Origin: Owenia fusiformis
Taxonomy: Eukaryota; Annelida; Polychaeta; Sabellida; Oweniidae
Direction: 5' to 3'
DNA length: 64,000 bases
Assembly (NCBI GenBank): GCA_903813345.2
Contig: CAIIXF020000010.1
Coordinates: 24,946,425 to 25,010,424, forward strand
Part shown: piece by piece, positions 23,607 through 33,603 of the stretch
How the letters are laid out: the number at the start of each line of letters is the position of its first letter
How positions within the stretch are numbered: position 1 is the first letter of the stretch
Notes under the pieces: model-generated
Told to the model about the DNA's origin: nothing
The model's database searches: none
Seen by the model: only the letters and a program-made list of their open reading frames with translations
Made by a program: the position numbers and the translations under genes

Positions 23607-24285
23607 TACTCCTCAAAAAAAGTTAAGGACCAGTGGTTTTCCTCATAGGTTTACATGTTAACCCCCATATTTGTTTGAACGACTATTTTCTAAGCATGGA
23701 ACAAAAGAAATCCCAATAAAGAAAATAAATCTGTATCTTGATTCTATTCCCTATAAAGTCCGCAACATTTCAATGTTATATCTCCATTACCACCCTATGC
23801 AGACAGAGCCTAGCTGTGGGAAATATTGGGTGCGGCGCAAATGAGCGGAGGGTGCGGAGCTAACGGTCATTTTTGAATTTAAAATTGGGGTATTTCTGAA
23901 ACTAAGCCGTTTTGGGACTTCAAATATACCAAGATATGTGTATTTGACACCAAATATCAATAAAATTGTGAAAATAGTAGTGCAATTCATTTTATAGCGA
24001 CGCAGTATGCCTTAAACATTTCCCAGACCTATATATTTTGAGACTATCCTTTTAATACTGCGTCCCCAGCATTCATAAAAAATGGTGTTCAAGATACACT
24101 ACCCATGCAAATTATTTTTGCATCTTGGAAGCCAGGCAGTATCTGTGTGATTTTATAAAAATTCGGAAATGTTCTTCAGATATGAGCCCCCTCTAAATAT
24201 TGGGTGCGGAGCTACGTTTATGGAGCTGCTCCGCACCCAATATTTAGAGGGGGCTCATATCTGAAAAGCAGTATTTTGAGGAGTA
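23607..24285. mobile_element. Tc1/mariner-like element, TACTCCTCAAAA ends
   Basis: The left end TACTCCTCAAAAAAAG and the right end TTTTGAGGAGTA are inverse and flanked by TA. The first 180 bp match the element at 36426-38420. The interior contains a perfect hairpin at 24177-24263. No transposase is present. Confidence 0.7.
24177..24263. repeat. Perfect 36-bp-arm hairpin
   Basis: Left arm 24177-24212 and right arm 24228-24263 are exact inverses by direct reading, with a 15-nt loop. Arms contain GAGCCCCCTC and ATTGGGTGCGGAGC. A related single motif (AAATATTGGGTGCGG) lies at about 23821. Confidence 0.9.
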
Positions 24286-24287
24286 TA

Positions 24288-25589
24288 GCAGTATTCTAAA
24301 CCTCTATCAATATGGCTCCACGAAAGTGTCCTTTTCTCAAAAAGTCCTCAAAGAAATTTTTTCTTATATTGCAGCTTTTTATATTATTATATTATTTATT
24401 AACATATTGACTTACAAAAAAAACAGGCATATTTTTTTTTAAATCTTATTTTGATTATATATTTAGCTGCTAAGATGCACACCAAAAAAAACTACTGACT
24501 AGGGTGATCCAAAATAACACTTTTATTGTTCCTTTAGGGGTAAGAAGGGATGTGATTTAAAAAAAAGTTAACCTATAAATTTTCCTCCTTCCATGGCATC
24601 ATGGAGTCACCTAGGAAATCTTTTGAAAATTGATAGCCTTCATGCCTGGCAACATTTTGATAGGTGGCATTGTATCCAAAATGGTGGCAGAAATGTTTTA
24701 AAAAAAATACCAAAGAAGTCCAAAAAACTATATGAGCTGTGTTCTCCACCACTTTTTTGCAACTGAAAATGTTGCCTAATTCAATTTTGGATCTGTACAG
24801 CTAAAAATAAAAGTGGTGGAGAACACAGCTCACAGTGAAGTTGTCCATTCAATGAACCATGGTTCATGTTCAACTGAGACGGGTAAATAATGGGGGTCTG
24901 GATTATAATCCCTTTTTATGCCACATATCATGCATCATCACACATAAATCTGCTGGATACATTTCAGTAGGGATTATATTATGCATAATTCACTTAAATA
25001 CTACTTAAAAATTGTTTTTAAGGCTTTATTTACTACATTTCCTAAAGAACGCTAAATTTCACAAATAATCTGCCATGATGGGAGTGGTTACAGAAATGGG
25101 CTAGATATCATATTTTTACAAAAATATTCACTATATCAAGAAAATGAAAATACACATATCAGTCAAGAATATTTTGAATTTTTTTTTTCAAAAATCTATA
25201 ATTGCGTTTTCATGAAACTTTTTAAGTCCTTAAAGGGATCCCAATAAGACTGTACCTTTAACAATTTGGTGGTAAAATGGAAAAAATGTTTATTTGCTAA
25301 GTTCAAATAAAGAATGCAATGGGATACAGCTCTAGATTATATTCAAAACATATTTCCTGACTTTGCCTGATAGTACAATAAGAAGATTTTAATCATTAGA
25401 CATTGAAAAAAATATTAAAGTGGTCCCCTTAATATATATTGTTAAGAGCCCTCTTTTATCATTTTCAGCATTTACTTTGAAATAAGTACAGTATCAATAT
25501 AAAACACATTAATAAACAAAACAAAACTCAAAAATCTACAAAGATAGACATTATCCAACCACCCATTTGTTCGTTTCTTAGTGTGTCCA
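24288..25589. other. Low-copy intron sequence with one hairpin
   Basis: No gene or known repeat end is visible. A hairpin at 24734-24831 has 21-bp arms (GAGCTGTGTTCTCCACCACT and inverse) around a 56-nt loop, probably a small foldback element. Confidence 0.5.
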
Positions 25590-25791
25590 TGTGATAACTC
25601 AAATACAGGTAATTGATTCTATTTAAAAATACACTTATGCCTTATGGATGTGGGACCTCTGCTCAAGAAGGAATGTTCAATATGTCTACTTAATTTAAAT
25701 TGGTCGCCAATTTTAAAGAAAAGAAATGTAATCTTTGATAGCTCAAATATAAGTTAACTGTTTGGAATCAAATTTTATATGTTTTTTCTAG
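25590..25791 (+). repeat. Divergent family C unit, left flank of the LTR element
   Basis: It contains GATAACTCAAATACAGG, CTTATGGATGTGGGACC and TTTTATATGTTTTTTCTAGG. It stops at GTAC|TGTTACAG. The rest of the C unit reappears at 38741, giving the insertion site of the LTR element. Confidence 0.6.
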
Positions 25792-25795
25792 GTAC

Positions 25796-26659
25796 TGTTA
25801 CAGTAGTGAGCTATATTATATTGTTAGTACCTCAGAGTAAATACTCGCATCTGATTGGTCAATTAGCGGTCAACATTTTTGCCTGTACCTCACCTGTGCA
25901 TCATGGGATATCATTTTATTGACCGCTTATGTTACTGTACTACACTTGTGAATTATGGGGAATATGACGTCATAATGTTTACAGAAAATACATGGTAGAC
26001 GGACATTTCGTAAACGTTGATTAAAGTGATATTTTGACTTTGCTAGACGACAATTATAGCAAAAATACAAAAAGAAGCGAAAAATTAACATTAATTTACT
26101 ACTGAGTACGCAGTTATGTGCCAAAAACAGAGAGTTTAGCTACCACTGTCTTCAGATTTTCTTAAAAAATCATTGCTGGCGTGGTTCGGAGAAAAGATTG
26201 TGAAATGAAGCCATGATTGATGACTGTCGTCTATATATGTATTATTAGTTTCTTCTGACTAACAAAACAATTGTAGACCTCTCCATTCGGTCAACCGTCA
26301 AAATAATATACCTCGACTGTAAACCTTGAAGCTACTGTTGACCTCGACCTTCGGTCTCTGTCAACAGTAGTTTCTCGGTTTACAGTCTCGGTATACAGTT
26401 TTGCCGGTTGACCTCTGGAGAGGTCAACAATTGTATATTGTACTATATAATAGTTACCCTTGACCTTCTAGAAAGTACTGGAATTATAATCATTAAATCA
26501 TGTCACTAAAGATGTCCAATCGAGATTTACTTTTGGAACCTTCTCTCCCAGAACATTCTTACATACTATAAATAAAATTGCAAGCTGGACCAGGACAGCA
26601 GTAAATTAAGTCATTCATAACTGGACATCTACTCTGTAGCAGAAAATTAAGTTATTTAT
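25796..26659 (+). repeat. 5' LTR, interrupted and truncated
   Basis: TGTTACAG and AGCTATATTATATT match the 3' LTR start. About 610 bp of foreign sequence follow (25821-26435). LTR sequence then resumes with CCTTGACCTTCTAGAAAGTA and runs to AGAAAATTAAGTTA at about 26654. The distal part of the LTR is missing, lost at the join to the LINE fragment. Confidence 0.65.
26268..26434. repeat. Foldback with about 75-bp arms inside the 5' LTR
   Basis: Left arm ACAATTGTAGACCTCTCC runs inward through CTGTAAACC and CTACTGTTGAC; the right arm is its inverse, ending GGAGAGGTCAACAATTGT. The loop is very short (about CCTTCG). It accounts for part of the extra sequence in this LTR. Confidence 0.7.
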
Positions 26660-27840
26660 AACAGGACACCTGGAAATATAGGCAAGATACCTTAGGTAAT
26701 ATTAATTGGAAGCTAAGTCCAAATAATAAAATTAAAATTTTGGGTATTACATTTTGTACAACTACCAGTGTAACAGATCTTGTACAGGACAATTTTGAGC
26801 CAAAAATACAAAAATGTGTCAATATAATGAAATATTGGTCTCAGAGATGTCTCACATTATTAGGCAAGATAACATTAGCAAAGTCTTTTCTTTCCTCACA
26901 ATTTTTATATTTACCGGAAAGTTTTATATTGCCTGAACATCTTCTTAGAAGGATTAACAGAATGTTATTTAAGTTTATATGGGCGAAGGGGAAATTCAAA
27001 GAAGATGATTTAAAATATGTTCCCGAAAGAGTTAAACGAGAAATAATTGTACAAGATTTTAAAAATGGAGGATTAGAAATGATTAATATATTTGATATGC
27101 AATACGCTCTTGCATTTAAATGGGTCAAACAGCTGCAAGAAAATGGAAATGGCAGCTGGAGGAAAATACCTCTGTATTTGTATGGTACCCTATGTCAAGA
27201 TTTAACCATATTTCAATGTAATAATGATTTTAGAAATATTGTGAATACTGACAAATTGTTAGGATATTATAGAGAACTATTATATCTATGGAAATCAAAC
27301 AATAAGTTCAAAGACAGCTCTATTTTATGGCATAATGAAAATATCAAAGCTACAGGTAAAGAATTGTATTTTCAAAGCTGGATTAAGTGTGGAATAAATT
27401 TTATATGTGATGTTTGCAAAAATGGCCAGATCATTTCTTATGATGGAATTGTTTCCTCAGTAGGCAGAAATGCTGAAACATGGATGCAATATCAAACTTT
27501 GAAACAAGCACTCAAAAGAGATGATATTAGAATATCAAAATGTCGTTCCAGAAGATACTTTATATTTCAATGATACAGATGTGCAGTACTTAAATGTTCA
27601 AGATTTTAGGAAAATTTTAATAGAAAAACAGGTTTGTGATATTGCATTCAAAGATGAAGAGTTAACAAGAAAAACCTGGATTAATGCAAGAAAGTGTACA
27701 ACAGCAACAGACCTAATTATACTACACTGGAAGATTTTACATTCAATATATCCATGTAATCTTTTACTGCATAGATATGGTATTTTAAATTCAACCAAAT
27801 GTATAAGCTGTGATTCAATTCACAGTCCATCGTATTCATA
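26660..27840 (+). pseudogene. L1-like LINE ORF2 C-terminal fragment
   Basis: The frame from about 26662 to 27570 encodes the thumb and post-RT region of an L1/Tx1-type LINE: KIKILGITF, then RCLTLLGKITLAKSFLSSQ, then a GGLEMINIFDMQYALAFKW block. A frameshift near 27530 moves coding to another frame (RKTWINARKCTTATDL, then a CISCD half zinc knuckle). Coding stops abruptly at about 27838 at the gypsy protease. Both ends are missing, so it is not a simple insertion; a deletion probably fused it to the LTR element. Confidence 0.75.
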
Positions 27841-27861
27841 TCACATCAGAGTTAAGTCAAA

Positions 27862-28430
27862 GGGCCAATTATTGTTGGTGTTAGGCCACAACTTCCTGTT
27901 GAAGGAGTCGCATTGCTTTTAGGCAATGATTTAGCTGGGGGTAAGGTATCATTAGACCCCATTGTTTCTGATCAGCCTTGTTCTATTGAGGATTCTGTCC
28001 AAGAGGACTAAGACATATATCCTGCGTGTGCTGTTACTAGGGCTATGGCTAAAGCCAAGCAGCGATCTAATGAGGTATATTCTTCATTGAAAAAGCCTTC
28101 TGTTCGAGCCAAGCAGTCATCTATTGAGGCAAATTCTTCATTGAAAAAGCCTATTGCCAGAGGTGATTCACCTTCTGAGCAGGATCACTATTTTAATGAG
28201 GTTTCACCTGCTCTTTCTAGTGCTGATGAAGTTTCATCTTCTGCTAGTGTTCATGAGGTTTCGGCCTCTCTTGTTTTACTGATAGTGATTCTCATTCTCA
28301 TCCTCATTCTAAACACATGTTAATTTATAAACGAGAGCATGATCCATCACTCATTGATCTTCATAAAAGATGTCTTACTATTGATGAAGCTGATAAGGTC
28401 CCTGTTTGTTTCTACAAGAAGGATGGCATA
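27862..28430 (+). pseudogene. Gypsy protease C-terminus and integrase N-terminus
   Basis: Reading from 27862, the frame gives GVRPQLPVEGVALLLGNDLA, the conserved C-terminal part of metazoan gypsy proteases, then an in-frame TAA at 28009-28011, then IYPACAVTRAMAKAKQ, a common linker. A frameshift near 28275 moves to the frame with REHDPSLIDLHKRC and VCFYKKDGIL, which leads into integrase. No reverse transcriptase lies between them. The catalytic DS/TG region of the protease is lost at the LINE junction. The pol order PR-IN resembles the Gmr1 group of Ty3/gypsy elements. Confidence 0.7.
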
Positions 28431-28608
28431 TTAAAGGGGACCACCACCATGATCACATGATCAGTCGTGTGGAGGTAAGCTCCCAGTTGAAATAAAAGCA
28501 CTGTCCTCCTTTGGTTATGTGAAAAGTAGCTAATACCCTCATGTATTTGGTCAGTTTGTGTGTCACACGACCTATCCACACCATATGCTTCATTCACTAA
28601 CTAAGGTT

Positions 28609-28991
28609 AGGGTAATTAAATTAGTTGTTTCTCATTCTTGCTCGCGTGTGGCCCAATCCCCCCTCCGCCTTTTTTCTGCCATTTCTGAGAAAAAAACACC
28701 GTACCTCGCGCGCATCCATGGCGTGTGAAACACTTTTTTTAACTTTTTATGGATCAGGATAATTGACAATATCGTGGTACTGATATATGATCAAATATAC
28801 CAGTAAAGTAGGCTAAATTCAACATATAAATTCAACATAAACCCAGTTTTAGTTATTTGTTTTTACAGTTATTTTAAAGAAAAAGTCCCTCATCAGCATT
28901 TTAGATAGACAAAAAAGGTAATATAAAAACCGTCCTTCCCGTATCAATTTTGAAAAATAGAAGAAAGAGAAACAACTAATTTAATTACCCT
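28609..28991. mobile_element. Nested MITE with about 27-bp TIRs
   Basis: Ends AGGGTAATTAAATTAGTTG and inverse at 28973-28991; arms continue through TTTCTC. The 383-bp element has a GC-richer interior and no ORF. A target duplication is not clear. Confidence 0.65.
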
Positions 28992-29334
28992 GGCCTAACA
29001 TAAAATACAAAGCCACTTGCCAGCTCATACAGTATACTTACCCCTTGCAAATTGTAATGTATTGAATACGCAGTAAACCCATCAATTTAAAATTAAACAA
29101 AGAATATTGTTCTCATGGATCTATTATTCATGTTAAACTAACTATGAAAATATAAATATGAAATAATATGTTAGCTTGAAGTCATATATAAGATGAAAAT
29201 ATATGTCCATGCATTTGCATTTTTCCAAAGTGAATATAATTCCCATGTAAGTAAATACAGGTGCAATATATAATTTATATGTATATCTATGTCATCTGTC
29301 TATACATGCGTGTATAGTGATACATTTGAACAAG

Positions 29335-29413
29335 ATGATGGTTCTGGAAAGAAATGAGCGTGGCAGATTTGCTAAAAAGCCACATACACCACAAAAGCAA
29401 GACCAATTTGAAA
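29335..29413 (+). other. Exon-like ATG segment with splice donor
   Basis: Two consecutive ATG codons begin a frame that reads VLERNERGRFAKKPHTPQKQ and ends at a consensus donor, GAAA|GTAAGT. The basic, polar peptide resembles the first exon of a transposon ORF. No acceptor or further exon was identified within the element, so this is tentative. Confidence 0.35.
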
Positions 29414-30065
29414 GTAAGTTCATTATTCTCAAGGGTACACTTCAAGTGAAAGCTACATTGCTACAGGGTGGCCTATCATTCTGAGACAAATGTATTATCC
29501 AACGATTGTGATTTTCGAAGCTAAAATATAATATCTTGAGCAGATGGAAGTACATTCCCATGAGATATGTATATATAGTCAAAAGTGATAACTATTTATT
29601 GAGTGTAATGAAACGTATCCTTCGCCAACTGCTTTTGTTTGAGATAATTATCATGAAATATTTTTTAATTAATTTTTATGTGTGTCATTGATCCTAATTC
29701 ACCCTGTAGTCTGGTGTTTGTAGAGCATTGCACCTCGTACAACTTATTCTCACAAATATCCAACCTCATTTACTAATTAATTTTTTGTGTGAATATGAAG
29801 AGTCCAAGCATTGCTTTTTTATGTTTACTGTATAGCTATATTTAGCATTGATATCCATGATTTATTAAAACAAAATCTCACCGTTAGATTTCGAGCTATT
29901 CATGTTTACTCATATTTCTAATTGGAAAACAATGCAAATCTCATTTTTTCAAAGGAAAAATTCTAAGACCTTGAAAAATCATTAAAAAATACACAGATTC
30001 AAAATCCGGCAAGCATTTTCCCTTATTCCTCTCCGTTAAAAAGTTTTGTAAGGTGTTGGATCCCT

Positions 30066-30345
30066 TTAATGCGAAAGTGGAGACCTGAGGCTTCCCAAGA
30101 AGATAATTGGACAATTGTGCATCAAATTGTTGTCCCAAAATCATATCATAAGGAAATCTTGAGTCTACCTCATGATTCACCCATGGCAGGTCATTTAGGA
30201 GTAACTAAAACATACCATAAAAAATTGAAACATTTTTATTGGCACAAATTAAAACAAGATGTCCAAGAGTATTGTAGGTCTTGTCAGGAAAACCTAACCA
30301 GAAAATTCCTTTTGCTCCTTTACACCATATATTGCATTTGTAGGA
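30066..30345 (+). pseudogene. Gypsy integrase zinc-binding domain (continued)
   Basis: Resumes after the TTAA insertion with MRKWRP. It encodes an HHCC zinc finger: LPHDSPMAGHLGVTKTYHKK then EYCRSC. A frameshift follows, and GKPNQKIPFAPL continues in another frame, the usual segment just before the catalytic core. The core (D,D35E) is absent; a stop follows at about 30339. Confidence 0.8.
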
Positions 30346-31078
30346 GTAGCAAACCCAAGTATATTGTGACAAATCAACAATTTCACATTAGTGGAGCTAC
30401 CAAATGAACTTATATCTAACTTACAATCTGACGCAGTGCTGAATGATTTCATTTGCATTGATAAAACTACTCCTGTGAGGTGTAGAGAGTTACATATGAT
30501 GGAAAGGTATGTTGAGCGTGATAAAATTTCTTTACTCAGCATAAGCTTGTGCTCTGAGCTATTAGGCCTAACTTGTATGTAAATGACAAACTTGTATGTA
30601 AATGACAACTATATGTTATTCAAGATTCAGACATTGTAAATTATAATGATAAACTCATGAAGAGTATATTATATGATAGGCAAATTAGATATTTGTGATA
30701 ACTGTCACTTTATTTTAACAATATATGAAAACATTTGCCTAAATAGTGAAATTGATATTATGTGAACTATAAGATTGTATTAAGATTATGTGAGCATTAT
30801 AGTATAGGTGATCATTAAATAGTGTCGCAAGATTACTTGATAATTTGAGAGTGTACTATGAGAAATACTTACATAAGATCATGTGATAATTTAAAACACT
30901 GTACAAGTTAAGTGTGTATCAGACTTATAATTGTATGATATTGTACAAGTTATATGATCTATTGCGTGTGTTATATTATATTGTAATTATGACTTGATGC
31001 ATAACTTACGTTGATATTATTATTCACTACTCAAGCTAAGATATTATTTAAAGGTTTTTCATTTTATTCAAAACTTCT
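30346..31078 (+). other. Decayed internal region of the LTR element
   Basis: A weak frame at about 30388-30470 (ELPNELISNLQSDAVLNDF) could be the region between integrase and reverse transcriptase in PR-IN-RT-type elements. The rest is AT-rich with no motif. Confidence 0.35.
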
Positions 31079-31092
31079 TTTAAGGAGGGAGG
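31079..31092 (+). promoter_or_regulatory. Polypurine tract before 3' LTR
   Basis: The run AAGGAGGGAGG is immediately followed by TGTTACAG, the LTR start. This is the position of the plus-strand primer of LTR elements and independently fixes the 3' LTR start. Confidence 0.8.
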
Positions 31093-31406
31093 TGTTACAG
31101 AAGTAAGCTATATTATATTCTACTATATTCATCTATAGTTTAATTTGTAATCTATGCCTGTTGTATATATTGAGCTATTCTTTATTAGAAATCTTAGGTC
31201 AAGGTCACAATGACATTATATCTTGTAAACAAAACTGAAGTGAATGATTCATTAACCCTTGGCCTTCTAGAAAGTACTGGAACTATAATCATTTAATCAT
31301 GTCACTAAAGATGTCCAATCAAGATTTACTTTTGGAACCTTCTCTCCCAGAACATTCTTACATACTATAAATAAAATTGCAAGCTGGACCAGGACAGCAG
31401 TAAATT

Positions 31407-32826
31407 CACGGTGTCTAACCCAAGCGCTCTTACATGCACGATGGAGCGTTTCATTTACATCGAAACGCTGCGGAGCAAAATAAAATGGCGGCTAATGAAG
31501 ATTCCACTATGACTGTAAGTATTGTTTCACTCGTTACTCTTATATATCTTACGTCATGGTGACATATTATGTACCATTCGATGAACAATACTGTGAGCAA
31601 AGATCTTATTTATTCAACTTCTGGTGGTAAACTGTTATTTGCTTGATCAAAGCTTCGTAGTGTAGATTGAACGAATCTGAAGTTGACGAATTGACCACAA
31701 ATTACGAATTAAACTGGTATTTATATGAAAATGTCAATATTTTTTGTCAAAGTAGTAGATCACAAACTCGTATATTCTCATTTCCTAAAATCCCGTTCAA
31801 ATCCATTACTTGATTCTCGAGAAATCGCTTGTTTTCCTCGAAACGCTCCCTTGATTTAGGACACAATTTTAGAAACACTCTTACCATTTTGTTCTGATAT
31901 CATTTTCAGATTATTAGAGTTCGGAATCTAATCTATCTCTCAAAAACGTGTTGTACTTGTTAGGCAAATTGAAACGTTCGAACCTGGTGGTGCTAAACGG
32001 GCAACTAGCTGACTTAAGCCTACATTAGATGATGTCATACCTACATGTGTGCTAAAACATAAATCTATTGAAAAAATGAAACATATGTGAATTAATCTTT
32101 CTTCTTTTGATGCCAAGGGGTGTAATAGATCTTTCCTTTCTCTTCCTGAGAAGGAAAGTCAAGCTATATATTTCCTAAACAGATCTAGACTACCGCACCG
32201 TTTCCAGTTCACTGTGTTAACCAGATCAGAGCGTTTCTTGAATATGAGAATGTCATCATTTTTAAGACTGGATTTTCGGTCATCAAATCACTGTTACAAT
32301 AATGTATCGTGCGTTGAAACATTGAAATTCAACCAAAATATACGTTGGTGCTCTAATCTTGGCTCAAATAATCACATGTCTCGACAAAAGGGGTTTTGAC
32401 TGGTAGAATGACAAATACGTTTTTGAATTTTGATAACTATACTGCTTTGTACAGCTCTTCCTAATTGCTTCAAACGTCAACAGCCAGCCAAGTACAACAT
32501 GAATATCACACCCATCGAATGGTATTCTCGAAATAAGTAACTCATACCTCTTATTCCCATCATTGGGGAAATCGTCAGACAGCTCATCATTCCCTCCCGC
32601 CAGTTTTACAGCTCTTCCTAATTGCTTCAAATGTCAACAGCCAGCCAAGTACAACATGGATATCACACCCATCGAATGGTATACTCGAAATAAGTAACTC
32701 ATACCTCTTATTCCCATCATTGGGGAAATCGCCAGACAGCTCATCATTCCCGCCCGCCAGTTTCTTTGTTTAGTTTCATGACATGCTCCGTCGTGCATGT
32801 AAGAGCGTTTCGGTTGGACACCGTGA
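31407..32826. mobile_element. TIR element, CACGGTGTC ends (Harbinger-like?)
   Basis: Left end CACGGTGTCTAACC and GCTCTTACATGCACGA match the inverse of the right end (CACGGTGTCCAACC, GCTCTTACATGCACGA), giving about 42-bp TIRs. It interrupts the LTR between AGTAAAT and AAGTCATTC. A possible first exon, MAANEDSTMT, starts at 31485 and stops at a GTAAGT donor (31515). A 157-bp tandem duplication lies at about 32451-32764 (ACAGCTCTTCCTAATTGC). Superfamily is uncertain. Confidence 0.65.
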
Positions 32827-33087
32827 AATAAAGTCATTCATAACTGGACATCTACTCTATAGGAGAAAATTAAGTTAATAAAGACACCTACTCTGGGAAC
32901 ATTTATAACGCTACAAACATACAACCTGAGGACTTTTTATGGACACATATTACAGCACACACTCTATACGGATTATCATAAACATACGTGGATTATCATA
33001 AACATTTGTGGATTATCGTCAAACACTATCGACATCGAGAGATGACATCTATATCTACATCTACATATCATAAGTATTGACTCATTT

Positions 33088-33600
33088 TTAGCTCACATTG
33101 TGAGCTATTGCAATCACTCACTCACGTCCGTCCGTCCGTCCGTCCGTCTGTCCATCTGTCTGTCAACAATTGGCCCGTTTTAAAACCTCTGTCAATAGGA
33201 TTCCCCTTTTAAGTTATTTTTGTTCAACATCAATATAGAAAACCCCCTATGACTCCTGGTTCAAAAGCTCGCCTATTTTCAAAATAGCCGCCATTTTTGT
33301 CTCACGAAATTCACTTTTGGACCATTTGCTTTAAAACCTCTGTCGATAGGATTCCCGTTTTAAGTTATTATTGTTCAACATCGAAAAAACTCCTCTAAGA
33401 CTCCTAGTTCAAAAGCACGCCTATTTTCAAAATGGTCGCCATTTTTGTCTCGCGAAATTCACTTTTGGCCCATTTCCTAGCTTTACAAATAGTTTCAGGT
33501 GTCCTGCATTGTAAAGAGCCATGTCACTGTAAAGAGTAGTTGTATCAAATAATTTTGTTACAAAAAATTGGCAAAAAGTTATAGTACCCACGATACTATT
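33088..33600 (+). mobile_element. Helentron-like family A copy A3 (short)
   Basis: Head TTAGCTCACATTGTGAGC, then a run of TCCG repeats, two core modules, and a tail ending AGTACCCACGATACTATT. It is about half the length of A1 and A2 because it has fewer core modules. Confidence 0.65.
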
Positions 33601-33603
33601 TTA

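Larger units (their letters stand above)
28435..30065. mobile_element. TTAA-site DNA transposon (Kolobok-like) inside integrase
   Basis: TTAA at 28431-28434 and 30066-30069 flank ends AGGGGACCACCACC and (inverse of right) AGGGATCCAACACC. Removing 28435-30069 restores the integrase frame exactly (ATA-TTA-ATG-CGA), which proves the boundaries. TTAA duplication with purine-rich AGGG ends fits Kolobok better than piggyBac, whose ends are CCC. It contains a nested MITE (28609-28991) and an exon-like start (29335-29413), but no full transposase. Confidence 0.8.
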
